Source: Rhodobacter sp. (GTDB taxonomy: Bacteria > Pseudomonadota > Alphaproteobacteria > Rhodobacterales > Rhodobacteraceae). Taken from it: a stretch of 64,000 bases of DNA. Within the stretch, counting starts at the first letter, position 1, and every line of letters starts with the position of its first letter. Shown in pieces: positions 8,609 to 17,436 of this stretch. The position numbers were made by a program, and so were the translations under genes. The notes below the pieces were generated by a model. The model was given only the letters and a program-made list of their open reading frames with translations. It was not told where the DNA came from and did not search any database. The stretch lies in assembly GCA_020637515.1 (NCBI GenBank), contig JACKKG010000001.1, positions 1,332,501 to 1,396,500 of the forward strand. Reading direction: 5' to 3'.

Positions 8609-8712
8609 GGTTTCGGTAAGGCCAAGGCCGGATAACGGCAACGGCGGAACAGGCCCCGAGTCTACCCAGACGAGGGGGAAACGCCAACGAATTGAACAAA
8701 GGGACGCAAACA

Positions 8713-10308
8713 ATGTGGGATTACGTCAAGCTGATCGTGCTTGCCGCCGTCGCGGTTCTTGCCGCGGTGGCAGCCAGTCACGCGCGTGACCTCGCCTACC
8801 TGACGCACATGATCATCTTCATGGGCGCCGCGGTGGTGTTTTTCCTGTGGCAAATCCGCCACATGGGGGAAACGGTTCATAATCAAAACGAATATCTGGA
8901 CGGCGTCGTGCGCTATGGCGTGGTGGCGACGGCGTTCTGGGGGGTCGTCGGCTTTCTGGTCGGCGTGGTCATCGCGTTCCAGTTGGCGTTTCCGTCGCTG
9001 AACCTGGAACTGCTGCAAGGCTTCGGCAACTTTGGCCGTCTGCGCCCGCTGCACACCTCGGCCGTGATCTTCGCCTTTGGCGGCAACGCGCTGCTGGCGA
9101 CGTCGTTCTATGTGGTGCAGCGCACGACCGCGGCGCGCCTGTTCGGCGGCAACCTGGCGTGGTTCGTGTTCTGGGGCTATCAGGTCTTCATCCTGATGGC
9201 GGCGACCGGCTATGTGCTGGGCTCGACCCAGGGCCAGGAATACGCCGAGCCCGAATGGCTGACCGACCTGTGGCTGACCATCGTCTGGGTCGCCTATCTG
9301 CTGGTCTACATGGGCACGCTCATCAAGCGCAAGGAACCCCACATCTACGTCGCCAACTGGTTCTACCTGTCGTTCATCGTGACCATCGCGATGCTGCACG
9401 TGGTGAACAACGTCCAGATACCCGTGTCGTTCTTCGGCTCGGATTCGGTTCCGGTCTGGTCGGGTGTGCAGTCGGCGATGGTGCAGTGGTGGTATGGCCA
9501 CAACGCCGTGGGCTTCTTCCTGACCGCGGGCTTCCTGGGGATGATGTATTACTTCATTCCGAAACAGGCCGAACGCCCGGTCTACAGCTACAAGCTGTCG
9601 ATCATCCACTTCTGGGCGCTGATCTTCCTGTATATCTGGGCGGGTCCCCACCACCTGCACTATACGGCGCTGCCGGACTGGGCGCAGACGCTGGGCATGA
9701 CCTTCTCGATCATGCTGTGGATGCCGTCCTGGGGCGGGATGATCAACGGCCTGATGACGCTGTCGGGGGCCTGGGACAAGCTGCGCACCGACCCGGTGAT
9801 CCGCATGATGGTCGTGGCCGTGGGCTTTTACGGCATGGCGACCTTCGAGGGTCCGATGATGTCGATCCGCGCCGTCAACTCGCTGTCGCACTACACCGAC
9901 TGGACCATCGGGCACGTTCACTCGGGCGCGCTGGGCTGGAACGGCATGATCACCTTCGGCGCCCTCTATTACCTGGTGCCGAAACTGTGGAAGCGCGAGC
10001 GCCTCTACAGCCTGTCGCTGGTGAGCTGGCATTTCTGGCTGGCGACCATCGGGATCGTGCTTTACGCCGCCTCGATGTGGGTGACCGGCATCATGGAAGG
10101 TCTGATGTGGCGTCAGGTTGACGCGCAGGGCTTCCTGGTCAACTCGTTCGCCGACACCGTGGGCGCCAAGTTCCCGATGTATGTCGTCCGTGCCCTGGGC
10201 GGAACGCTGTTCCTGACCGGCGGTCTGATCATGTGCTACAACCTGTGGATGACCGTGCGGAAGGTGGGCGAAGCAAAGCCCTCGACCGCCACGGTTGCCG
10301 CTGAATAA
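8713..10308 (+). CDS. ccoN: cbb3-type cytochrome c oxidase subunit I
   Basis: A 531-residue, about 12-helix catalytic subunit that reduces O2 at the heme b3-CuB centre in the inner membrane. Family hallmarks seen are 'LRPLHTSAVIFAFGGNAL', 'WWYGHNAVGFFLTAGFLG', 'GPHHLHYTALPDW' (CuB histidines) and 'HYTDWTIGHVHSGALGWNG' (heme ligands). ATG 8713 gives the usual MWDYVK start; a TTG 21 nt upstream is less likely. It is the first gene of ccoNOQP and is driven by the FNR box at 8595, so expression should rise when oxygen falls. Confidence 0.97.
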   Translation: MWDYVKLIVLAAVAVLAAVAASHARDLAYLTHMIIFMGAAVVFFLWQIRHMGETVHNQNEYLDGVVRYGVVATAFWGVVGFLVGVVIAFQLAFPSLNLELLQGFGNFGRLRPLHTSAVIFAFGGNALLATSFYVVQRTTAARLFGGNLAWFVFWGYQVFILMAATGYVLGSTQGQEYAEPEWLTDLWLTIVWVAYLLVYMGTLIKRKEPHIYVANWFYLSFIVTIAMLHVVNNVQIPVSFFGSDSVPVWSGVQSAMVQWWYGHNAVGFFLTAGFLGMMYYFIPKQAERPVYSYKLSIIHFWALIFLYIWAGPHHLHYTALPDWAQTLGMTFSIMLWMPSWGGMINGLMTLSGAWDKLRTDPVIRMMVVAVGFYGMATFEGPMMSIRAVNSLSHYTDWTIGHVHSGALGWNGMITFGALYYLVPKLWKRERLYSLSLVSWHFWLATIGIVLYAASMWVTGIMEGLMWRQVDAQGFLVNSFADTVGAKFPMYVVRALGGTLFLTGGLIMCYNLWMTVRKVGEAKPSTATVAAE

Positions 10309-10320
10309 GCGGAGGGTGAA

Positions 10321-11046
10321 ATGGGTATTCTCAATCATCACAAGAAAATCGAGACGCACGCCACCCTTCTGCTGGTTCTGAGCTTTCTGGTCGTGACGAT
10401 CGGTGGCCTGGTTCAGATCGTGCCGCTGTTCTACCTGCAGAACACGATCGAGGAAGTGCAGGGGATGCGTCCCTATTCGCCGCTGGAATTGGCCGGCCGC
10501 GAGATCTACGTCCGCGAAGGGTGCTATGTCTGCCACAGCCAGATGATCCGCCCGATGCGCGACGAGGTCGAGCGTTATGGCCACTACTCGCTGGCGGCGG
10601 AGTCGATGTATGACCATCCGTTCCAGTGGGGGTCCAAGCGCACCGGGCCGGACCTGGCCCGCGTCGGTGGCCGCTATTCGGACGAATGGCACGTCGCCCA
10701 CCTGCGCAACCCGCGTGACGTGGTGCCGGAATCGGTCATGCCGCCCTATGCGTTCTTGCTGAATCGCCCGATCACCGGGCAATACATCCAGGACCTCATG
10801 AGCACCTATCGTCTGGTCGGCGTTCCCTACACCGACGAGGAGATCGCGGCCGCGCCCGAGGATTTTGTCAACCAGGCGGATGCCTTCGCCGATCATACCG
10901 GTCTGCTTGAGCGGTATCACGGCGCCCAGACCCGCAACTTCGACGGTCAGCCCGAACTGACCGAGATGGACGCGCTGATCGCCTACATGCAGATGGTCGG
11001 CACGCTGGTGGACTTCAATACCTTCGTGCGCGATGCGAGCCGCTGA
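10321..11046 (+). CDS. ccoO: cbb3-type cytochrome c oxidase subunit II (mono-heme)
   Basis: A 241-residue membrane-anchored cytochrome c. An N-terminal transmembrane helix (about 14-38) is followed by one heme c site, Cys68-x2-Cys71-His72 ('EGCYVCHSQMIRPM'). The family-typical 'RTGPDLARVGGRYSDEWHVAHL' and the distal methionine region come next. It passes electrons from CcoP to CcoN. It starts 12 nt after ccoN behind a ggaggg ribosome site. Confidence 0.97.
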   Translation: MGILNHHKKIETHATLLLVLSFLVVTIGGLVQIVPLFYLQNTIEEVQGMRPYSPLELAGREIYVREGCYVCHSQMIRPMRDEVERYGHYSLAAESMYDHPFQWGSKRTGPDLARVGGRYSDEWHVAHLRNPRDVVPESVMPPYAFLLNRPITGQYIQDLMSTYRLVGVPYTDEEIAAAPEDFVNQADAFADHTGLLERYHGAQTRNFDGQPELTEMDALIAYMQMVGTLVDFNTFVRDASR

Positions 11047-11061
11047 CAGGGAGGGCAGGGC

Positions 11062-11274
11062 ATGGAACTCTACACTCTCCTTCGGCACTTTGCCGACAGT
11101 TGGTATCTGCTGTTCATGACGATGTTCTTTGTCGGCGTGATTGCCTGGGCCTGGCGCCCCGGCAGCCGCCCGACGCAGGACGAAGTGGCGACCAGCATCT
11201 TCCGCAATGACGACAGACCGGCTCGGGAAGGGGGGGACACCCCCGCCCGCAGCCTGAGCCAGGGGGCACAGTGA
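11062..11274 (+). CDS. ccoQ: cbb3-type oxidase small subunit CcoQ
   Basis: A 70-residue protein with one transmembrane helix (about 12-32, 'YLLFMTMFFVGVIAWAWRPG') and a polar tail, as in FixQ/CcoQ. The subunit stabilises the oxidase core in other bacteria. It has a gagggc ribosome site, and its stop overlaps the ccoP start by one base (TGATG). Confidence 0.93.
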   Translation: MELYTLLRHFADSWYLLFMTMFFVGVIAWAWRPGSRPTQDEVATSIFRNDDRPAREGGDTPARSLSQGAQ

Positions 11275-12146
11275 TGGCCACACCGAACAAGAAACAAGAC
11301 CAGCAGACCACGGGCCACTCCTGGGACGGCATCGAGGAGTTCGACAACCCGCTGCCGCGGTGGTGGTTGTGGATCTTCTACGCAACCATCCTGTGGTCGA
11401 TCGTCTACTGGGTCCTGTATCCGGCCTGGCCGATGGTCAGCCGCGCGACCGCCGGGGTGCTGGGGTATTCCTCGCGCGCCGACGTGGATGCCGAGATGGC
11501 CACCTGGGACGCGGAAAACCAGGTCTGGTATGACCGCCTGGTGTCCACCGCGCCCGACCAGATCGCCGCCGATCCCGAACTTCAGCGGTTCGCGGTGAAC
11601 GCGGGGGCCGCGGTGTTCCGCGCGCAGTGCTCGCAGTGCCACGGTGCCGGTGCGGATGGCGTGCGGATGGGCTCGGGTTTCCCGAACCTGCTGGACGACG
11701 AATGGATGTGGGGTGGCACCATGGACGACATCGTCCAGACCGTCACCTACGGTATCCGGAACGAGGATTTCCCGGATACGCGCTATTCGGAAATGCCGTC
11801 CTTTGGCCGCGACCAGCTGCTGACCGAAGACCAGATCAACGAGGTCGTCCAGCATGTGCTGGCGCTCTCGGGGCAGCCGCATGACAACGCTCTCGCGACG
11901 GCCGGTGAGCAGGTGTTCCTGGACAACTGTGCCTCGTGCCACGGCGACAACGGCGCCGGCGACACCTTTGTCGGCGCGCCCGCGCTGAACAACGCGATCT
12001 GGCTCTACGGTGGCACCGAGGCCGATATCCGCGCGACGGTGACGAACGCCCATTTCGGCATCATGCCGGGCTTTGCCAACCGTCTGCCGGAAGCGCAGAT
12101 CCGCGCTGTGGCGGCCTATGTGCACCAGCTGGGCGGCGGTCAGTAA
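11274..12146 (+). CDS. ccoP: cbb3-type cytochrome c oxidase subunit III (di-heme)
   Basis: A 290-residue membrane cytochrome. The N-terminal cytoplasmic stretch has the family pattern 'TTGHSWDGIEEFDNPLPRWW'. A transmembrane helix follows (about 35-55), then two cytochrome c domains with Cys119-x2-Cys122-His123 and Cys219-x2-Cys222-His223. It receives electrons from soluble cytochrome c or CycY. ATG 11274 is preferred over the GTG one codon before it; the start is translationally coupled to ccoQ. Confidence 0.97.
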   Translation: MATPNKKQDQQTTGHSWDGIEEFDNPLPRWWLWIFYATILWSIVYWVLYPAWPMVSRATAGVLGYSSRADVDAEMATWDAENQVWYDRLVSTAPDQIAADPELQRFAVNAGAAVFRAQCSQCHGAGADGVRMGSGFPNLLDDEWMWGGTMDDIVQTVTYGIRNEDFPDTRYSEMPSFGRDQLLTEDQINEVVQHVLALSGQPHDNALATAGEQVFLDNCASCHGDNGAGDTFVGAPALNNAIWLYGGTEADIRATVTNAHFGIMPGFANRLPEAQIRAVAAYVHQLGGGQ

Positions 12147-12188
12147 GGTTTGAGAATCTGGCGTCCCGGGCAACCGGGGCGTCAGGGG

Positions 12189-12235
12189 CTGCACCGGCTC
12201 CGTTCCTGTTCGCGCGTTTCCCGGGGCCGGTGCAG
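12189..12235 (+). terminator. Hairpin between ccoP and ccoG
   Basis: An inverted repeat with 14-nt arms (ctgcaccggctccg / cggggccggtgcag, one G-U pair) and a 19-nt loop, about 43 nt after the ccoP stop. It probably ends or stabilises the ccoNOQP transcript; no T-tract follows. Confidence 0.5.
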
Positions 12236-12317
12236 TCACAAGATCGACAAGGCGCGCCCGGTCGTCCCGCCGGTGCGCGCCTTTGCCGCATTTATTCGGT
12301 TTCCTCGATTCGGATTT

Positions 12318-12331
12318 TTGATGCAAGTCAA
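12318..12331 (+). promoter_or_regulatory. FNR/FnrL box upstream of ccoGHIS
   Basis: TTGATGCAAGTCAA fits TTGAT-N4-ATCAA at nine of ten positions. It is centred about 66 bp upstream of the ccoG start, so the assembly genes can be transcribed separately from ccoNOQP under the same oxygen signal. Confidence 0.87.
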
Positions 12332-12390
12332 GGATGCGTGTCGCGCGCCGTGCGATTGACCATCAAGGCCACCCCGAAGGGAGCGATTCC

Positions 12391-13827
12391 GTGAGTTCCA
12401 CCGACCCGCACAATGAACCCGAGATTCTCTATGCTGCCCGCGAGCCGGTCTTTCCGCGCCGCGTCAAGGGCAGCTTCCGCACCCTCAAGTGGTGGCTGAT
12501 GGGGCTCATGCTGGGCCTTTACTACATCACCCCATGGATTCGCTGGGATCGCGGCCCGGCGATGCCCGACCAGGCGGTGCTGGTGGATCTGGGGAACCGC
12601 CGCTTCTTCTTCTTCATGGTCGAGATCTGGCCGCACGAATTCTATTTCGTCGCGGGCCTGCTGATCATGGCCGGGATCGGGCTGTTCCTGTTCACCTCGG
12701 CGCTGGGGCGCGTGTGGTGCGGGTATGCCTGCCCGCAAACCGTCTGGACGGACCTCTACATCCTGGTGGAACGCTGGGTCGAGGGCGACCGCAATGCGCG
12801 CCTGCGGCTGTATCGTCAGTCCTGGGGCGCCGAGAAAATCCGCAAATACGGCACCAAATGGTTGCTGTGGCTGCTGATCGGCATGGCCACGGGGGGCGCC
12901 TGGGTGTTCTATTTCACCGACGCGCCCACGCTGCTGCACGATCTGGTGACGCTGAATGCCCACCCGGTCGCCTATGGCACGATCGCGGTGCTGACCGGCA
13001 CGACCTTCCTGTTCGGCGGGTTCTTCCGCGAACAGGTCTGCATCTACGGTTGCCCCTGGCCGCGCATCCAGGCCGCCATGATGGACGAGGACACGATCAC
13101 CATCAGCTACCGCGAATGGCGCGGCGAGCCGCGCGGCAAGCAGCGCAAGGGCGAGGCCGAGGACGCCCACGGCGATTGCATCGACTGCATGGCTTGCGTG
13201 AACGTCTGCCCGATGGGGATCGACATCCGCGACGGCCAGCAACTGGCCTGCATCACCTGCGGGCTGTGCATCGACGCGTGCAACGACATCATGGACAAGA
13301 TCGGCAAACCGCGCCACCTGATCGGCTACATGGCCCTGACGGACGAGACCCGCGAGCGCGGCGGCGAGGCGCCCAAGTCGATCTGGAAACACGTCTTCCG
13401 TCCGCGGACCATCGTCTACACGACGCTGTGGGCCGGTATCGGGCTGGGCCTGCTGGTGGCGCTGTTCCTGCGCACCGATATCGACATGTCGATCTCGCCG
13501 ATCCGCAACCCGACGCATGTCGTGCTGGGCGATGGCTCGGTTCGCAACGCCTATGACATCCGGCTGCGCAACATGTTTGCCGAACCGCGGCAGTTCTTCC
13601 TGACCGTCGCGAACGATCCGTCGATCACCTTGACGATGGAGGGCGTGCAGGGCCAGATGGTCACGGTCGGACCGGACGAGCAGTTGAACCAGCGCGTCTA
13701 TCTGACGGCCTCGGCCGGCACCGATCCCGCCCGCGAGGCGACGACGCCGGTGCGCATCTGGGTCTCGGTCACGGGCGAAACCGCCCGCATCTATGGTGAC
13801 ACGGTCTTCAATGGGAGCGGCCAATGA
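12391..13827 (+). CDS. ccoG: cbb3 oxidase assembly iron-sulfur protein CcoG (RdxB/FixG)
   Basis: A 478-residue membrane ferredoxin. Several transmembrane helices flank a 'CGYACPQTVWTDLY' motif. Two [4Fe-4S] sets follow: Cys263/266/269/273 and Cys287/290/293/297. The C terminus is an immunoglobulin-like periplasmic domain. In other bacteria CcoG reduces copper for the oxidase CuB site. The GTG at 12391 is chosen because of the aagggag ribosome site 7 nt upstream; an earlier ATG would run into the FNR promoter. It overlaps ccoH by 4 nt. Confidence 0.95.
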   Translation: MSSTDPHNEPEILYAAREPVFPRRVKGSFRTLKWWLMGLMLGLYYITPWIRWDRGPAMPDQAVLVDLGNRRFFFFMVEIWPHEFYFVAGLLIMAGIGLFLFTSALGRVWCGYACPQTVWTDLYILVERWVEGDRNARLRLYRQSWGAEKIRKYGTKWLLWLLIGMATGGAWVFYFTDAPTLLHDLVTLNAHPVAYGTIAVLTGTTFLFGGFFREQVCIYGCPWPRIQAAMMDEDTITISYREWRGEPRGKQRKGEAEDAHGDCIDCMACVNVCPMGIDIRDGQQLACITCGLCIDACNDIMDKIGKPRHLIGYMALTDETRERGGEAPKSIWKHVFRPRTIVYTTLWAGIGLGLLVALFLRTDIDMSISPIRNPTHVVLGDGSVRNAYDIRLRNMFAEPRQFFLTVANDPSITLTMEGVQGQMVTVGPDEQLNQRVYLTASAGTDPAREATTPVRIWVSVTGETARIYGDTVFNGSGQ

Positions 13828-14300
13828 GCGCGCAACGGACACAGGGTCGCGAGCTGACCGGCCGGATGGTGCTGGCCATCACGGTCTCGGCCTTCGCGGT
13901 CATCATCGGGGTGAACCTGGTCATGGCCTGGTTCGCGATCGAAACCTTCCCCGGGCTCGAGGTCGAGAACACCTATGTCGCCAGCCAGGGCTTCAACCAG
14001 CGCCTGCGCGAGCAGCAGGCGCTGGGCTGGACCACGGACGCCGAGCTGGTCGGCGGGCACCTGACCGTGCGCATCACCGATCCGACCGGCGCGCCCGCGC
14101 GGATCGCCTCGTTGAGCGGCATCCTGGGCCGGCCGACGACCGAACGCGAGGATACCGTGCCGCAATTCCGCTACGAGGGCGGCACCTATGTCGCCGACGT
14201 CGATGTCGATTACGGCAACTGGGACCTGCGGCTGACGGGCCACGCGATGGATGGCACCGAATACGACCTGCGCGTGGGCCTGATCCACCGGCAGGGATGA
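13824..14300 (+). CDS. ccoH: cbb3 oxidase assembly protein CcoH (FixH)
   Basis: A 158-residue FixH-family protein with one N-terminal membrane helix (about 15-40) and a periplasmic domain with the usual 'NTYVASQGFNQRLREQQALGW' segment. It is needed for assembly of the cbb3 oxidase with CcoG and CcoI, probably in copper handling. ATGA overlap with ccoG indicates translational coupling. Confidence 0.93.
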   Translation: MSAQRTQGRELTGRMVLAITVSAFAVIIGVNLVMAWFAIETFPGLEVENTYVASQGFNQRLREQQALGWTTDAELVGGHLTVRITDPTGAPARIASLSGILGRPTTEREDTVPQFRYEGGTYVADVDVDYGNWDLRLTGHAMDGTEYDLRVGLIHRQG

Positions 14301-14307
14301 TCCGACC

Positions 14308-16506
14308 ATGACCGACACCCTGCACGGTCCCGCCCCGATTTCGGCCTGCCCGGCCTGCATCGCCACGCCTTCGGCGTTGGACCGGGCGCAGGCGGCCGCG
14401 AACGCGATCGGCGCGCGGATCATGCTGTCGGTGCCCGACGCCCATTGCGCGGTCTGCATCACCACCATCGAAAGCGACCTGGAAAAGATGCCCGGCGTGA
14501 AGAGCGCGCGCCTGAACCTGACCCTGCGCCGCGTCTCGGTCGAGGGCAACGCCGAGGTGACGCCCGCCGCCGTCATCGCGAAACTGGAATCGCTGGGCTA
14601 TCCGGCCTTCGAGCTCGACTCGGGTCAGTTGTCGATGACCGAAACCGACCGGCAGGGGCGCGACCTGCTGATGCGGCTGGGGGTTGCCGGGTTCAGCATG
14701 ATGAACATCATGCTGCTGTCCGTGGCGGTCTGGTCGGGCGCGACCGACGCGACGCGCGACCTGTTCCACCTGATTTCCGCGATCATCGCCGTGCCGACCG
14801 TCGCCTTTTCCGGCCAGCCCTTTTTCCGCAAGGCCTGGGCCGGGGTCAAGGCGCATCGCCTGGACATGGATTTCCCGATTTCGCTGGCGATCCTGCTGGC
14901 GACCGGCATGTCGCTTTTCGAAACGTTGAACGGCGGCGCGCACGCCTATTTCGACGCCGCGGTGATGCTGACCTTTTTCCTGCTGGCGGGGCGGTATCTG
15001 GACTTTCGCACCCGTGCCGTCGCGCGCTCGGCCGCGCAGGAACTGGCGGCGCTGGAAGTGCCGCGCGCGATCCGCCTGACGGGCAGTGACGAAGAGACCG
15101 TCTCGGTCGCCGATCTGGTGCCGGGCGATCTGGTGCTGGTGCGCCCCGGCGGCCGCATTCCCGTGGACGGCGTGATCGTCGCCGGGCAATCCGAACTGGA
15201 CCGTTCGCTGCTGACCGGCGAGACGCTGCCCGTCTTTGCCGGCGCGGGCCTGGTGGTTACGGCGGGCGCGGTCAACCTGACGGGGCCCCTGACGGTGCGC
15301 GTGACGGCGGCCGGAAAGGACAGTTCGCTGCACCGCATGGCCGATCTGGTGGCGGTGGCGGAAAACGCCCGCAACAAATACACCACCCTGGCCGAACGCG
15401 CGGCGCGGCTCTATTCGCCATCGGTGCATATCCTGGCCTTTGGCGGCTTCCTTGTGTGGATGTGGCTGACCGGGGGCGACGCGCGCCACGCGCTGAACAT
15501 CGCCGCGGCGACGCTCATCATCACCTGTCCCTGCGCGCTGGGGCTTGCGGTGCCGGCGGTGGTCACGGCGGCCTCGGGCCGGCTGTTCCGGCAAGGGCTG
15601 CTCATCAAGGATGGCTCGGCGCTGGAACGCCTGGCCGAGGTGGACACCGTCGTCTTCGACAAGACCGGCACCCTGACCATGGGCACGCCGGAACCCGTGT
15701 CGCTGGACGATATCCCCGACCAGGACCTGGCCATCGGCGCCGCGCTGGGGGCTGCGTCCTCGCATCCTTTGGCGCAATCGCTGGCGCAGGCGGCGCGGGC
15801 GCGCGGCGTGATCCCCGTGCTGCTCGAGGATGTGGCCGAGGTTCCCGGCCACGGTGTTCAGGCGCACTGGAACGGGATGCGCGTGCGTCTGGGGCGCGCG
15901 AACTGGGTGGGCGCAGAGCCGCTCGAGGTGACCGCCGCCTATCTGGCCATCGGCAACCGCGCGCCGCGCGCCATCGCCTTTGCCGACCGCTTGCGCGACG
16001 GCGCGGCCGAGGCCGTCACCGCGCTGAAGGCGCAGGGCCGGCGGGTGGTGCTGATCTCGGGCGACGTGCCCGGCGCGGTGCGCGATCTGGCCCTGCGGCT
16101 GGGCATCGACGACTGGCAGGCCGAGGCGCTGCCGCAGGACAAATCCGACGCCATCGCGGCCATGCAGGCGCAGGGGCACAAGGTTCTGATGGTGGGCGAC
16201 GGGCTGAACGACACGGTGGCGCTGACCACGGCGGATGTGTCGATCTCGCCGGCCTCGGCGCTGGACGCGGCGCGGGTCGCGTCGGACATCGTGTTGCTGG
16301 GGCAATCGCTGGCGCCAATCCCCGTGGCGCATCGCATCGCCACCCGCGCCGTGCGCCGCATCCGCGAGAATTTCGCGATCTCGTTCGGCTACAACATCAT
16401 CGCCGTGCCGATCGCCCTGGTGGGGCTGGCCTCGCCGCTGATCGCCGCCTTGGCAATGTCGGCCTCGTCGATTACGGTCGCGCTGAACGCCTTGCGGCTG
16501 AGGTAG
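14308..16506 (+). CDS. ccoI: Copper-exporting P1B-type ATPase for cbb3 oxidase assembly
   Basis: A 732-residue P-type ATPase that delivers Cu to the periplasm for the CuB site of CcoN. It shows an N-terminal CPAC motif (14-17), a metal-binding domain with Cys-x2-Cys (47-50), the membrane CPC motif (407-409), the phosphorylation site Asp451 in DKTGTLT, and the hinge GDGLND (about 630). The N-terminal CPAC before the MBD is typical of the FixI/CcoI group (family knowledge). It lies between ccoH and ccoS. Confidence 0.95.
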   Translation: MTDTLHGPAPISACPACIATPSALDRAQAAANAIGARIMLSVPDAHCAVCITTIESDLEKMPGVKSARLNLTLRRVSVEGNAEVTPAAVIAKLESLGYPAFELDSGQLSMTETDRQGRDLLMRLGVAGFSMMNIMLLSVAVWSGATDATRDLFHLISAIIAVPTVAFSGQPFFRKAWAGVKAHRLDMDFPISLAILLATGMSLFETLNGGAHAYFDAAVMLTFFLLAGRYLDFRTRAVARSAAQELAALEVPRAIRLTGSDEETVSVADLVPGDLVLVRPGGRIPVDGVIVAGQSELDRSLLTGETLPVFAGAGLVVTAGAVNLTGPLTVRVTAAGKDSSLHRMADLVAVAENARNKYTTLAERAARLYSPSVHILAFGGFLVWMWLTGGDARHALNIAAATLIITCPCALGLAVPAVVTAASGRLFRQGLLIKDGSALERLAEVDTVVFDKTGTLTMGTPEPVSLDDIPDQDLAIGAALGAASSHPLAQSLAQAARARGVIPVLLEDVAEVPGHGVQAHWNGMRVRLGRANWVGAEPLEVTAAYLAIGNRAPRAIAFADRLRDGAAEAVTALKAQGRRVVLISGDVPGAVRDLALRLGIDDWQAEALPQDKSDAIAAMQAQGHKVLMVGDGLNDTVALTTADVSISPASALDAARVASDIVLLGQSLAPIPVAHRIATRAVRRIRENFAISFGYNIIAVPIALVGLASPLIAALAMSASSITVALNALRLR

Positions 16507-16514
16507 GATAGGTC

Positions 16515-16673
16515 ATGGACATTCTGGCTGTGCTGATCCCCGTGTCTCTGTTGCTGGGGCTGGGGGGGCTGTTCGGGTTCTGGTGGACGCTCAGGCGGGG
16601 CCAGTACGAGGATCCCGAGGGCGACAGCCAGCGCATCTTGCGCGGCGACTACGACGACCACCCAAAGGCGTGA
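16515..16673 (+). CDS. ccoS: cbb3 oxidase maturation protein CcoS
   Basis: A 52-residue one-helix protein (about 3-25) followed by 'LRRGQYEDPEGDSQRIL', the conserved CcoS/FixS signature. It is needed for heme b and copper insertion into CcoN in relatives. It starts 8 nt after ccoI with a taggat site and is the last gene of ccoGHIS. Confidence 0.93.
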   Translation: MDILAVLIPVSLLLGLGGLFGFWWTLRRGQYEDPEGDSQRILRGDYDDHPKA

Positions 16674-16689
16674 AGCGCCTGACCCGGGG

Positions 16690-16719
16690 TTGACCTTTGC
16701 CCGGTCCGGGCCCTTATTA
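16690..16719 (+). promoter_or_regulatory. Promoter of sodB
   Basis: TTGACC, an 18-nt spacer and TTATTA, 35 nt upstream of the sodB ATG. A housekeeping sigma-type promoter by appearance. Confidence 0.5.
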
Positions 16720-16753
16720 CCCTCAACGGGAACCCCAACGAAAAGAGGACACC

Positions 16754-17365
16754 ATGTCGTTCACCCTGCCCGATCTGCCCTATGCCCACGATGCCCTGGC
16801 CGCGCTCGGCATGTCCAAGGAAACGCTGGAATACCACCACGACCTGCACCACAAGGCCTATGTGGACAACGGCAACAAGCTGATCGCCGGCACCGAATGG
16901 GACGGCAAGTCGCTGGAAGACATCGTCAAGGGCACCTACAAGGCCGGCGCGGTGGCGCAGAACGGCATCTTCAACAACGCCTCGCAGCACTGGAACCACA
17001 TGCAGTTCTGGGAGATGATGGGCCCGGGCGAGACCAAGCTGATGCCCGGCGCGCTGGAAGCCGCGATCGTGGACAGCTTTGGTTCGGTGCAGAAATTCAA
17101 GGACGATTTCGCCGCTGCCGGCGCGGGTCAGTTCGGCTCGGGCTGGTGCTGGCTGGTCAAGGACACCGACGGCGGCCTCAAGGTCACCAAGACCGAAAAC
17201 GGCGTGAACCCGCTGTGCTTTGGCCAGACCGCTCTGCTGGGCTGCGATGTGTGGGAACATTCCTATTACATTGACTTCCGCAACAAGCGCCCGGCGTATC
17301 TGACCAACTTCCTGGACAAGCTGGTCAACTGGGAAAACGTCGCGGCGCGCCTGGCCTCGGCCTGA
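16754..17365 (+). CDS. sodB: Iron superoxide dismutase
   Basis: A 203-residue Fe/Mn superoxide dismutase that removes superoxide in the cytoplasm. The four metal ligands are visible: His in 'YHHDLHHKAY', His in 'SQHWNHMQFW', and Asp/His in 'LGCDVWEHSYYIDF'. The 'FNNASQHWNH' and 'GSGWCWLV' segments favour the iron form. It has its own promoter and a strong hairpin terminator. An aagagg ribosome site precedes the ATG. Confidence 0.95.
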   Translation: MSFTLPDLPYAHDALAALGMSKETLEYHHDLHHKAYVDNGNKLIAGTEWDGKSLEDIVKGTYKAGAVAQNGIFNNASQHWNHMQFWEMMGPGETKLMPGALEAAIVDSFGSVQKFKDDFAAAGAGQFGSGWCWLVKDTDGGLKVTKTENGVNPLCFGQTALLGCDVWEHSYYIDFRNKRPAYLTNFLDKLVNWENVAARLASA

Positions 17366-17400
17366 TCGCTTTCGACCGGCGCATGTGCGCAACGGAATGG

Positions 17401-17426
17401 GAAAGGGGGCCTTGGGGCCCCCTTTC
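17401..17426 (+). terminator. Terminator of sodB
   Basis: A perfect 11-bp stem (gaaagggggcc / ggccccctttc) with the loop ttgg, 35 nt downstream of sodB. It also lies just after the end of the convergent LCCL gene, so it may serve both directions. Confidence 0.75.
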
Positions 17427-17436
17427 TGTATCGTGA

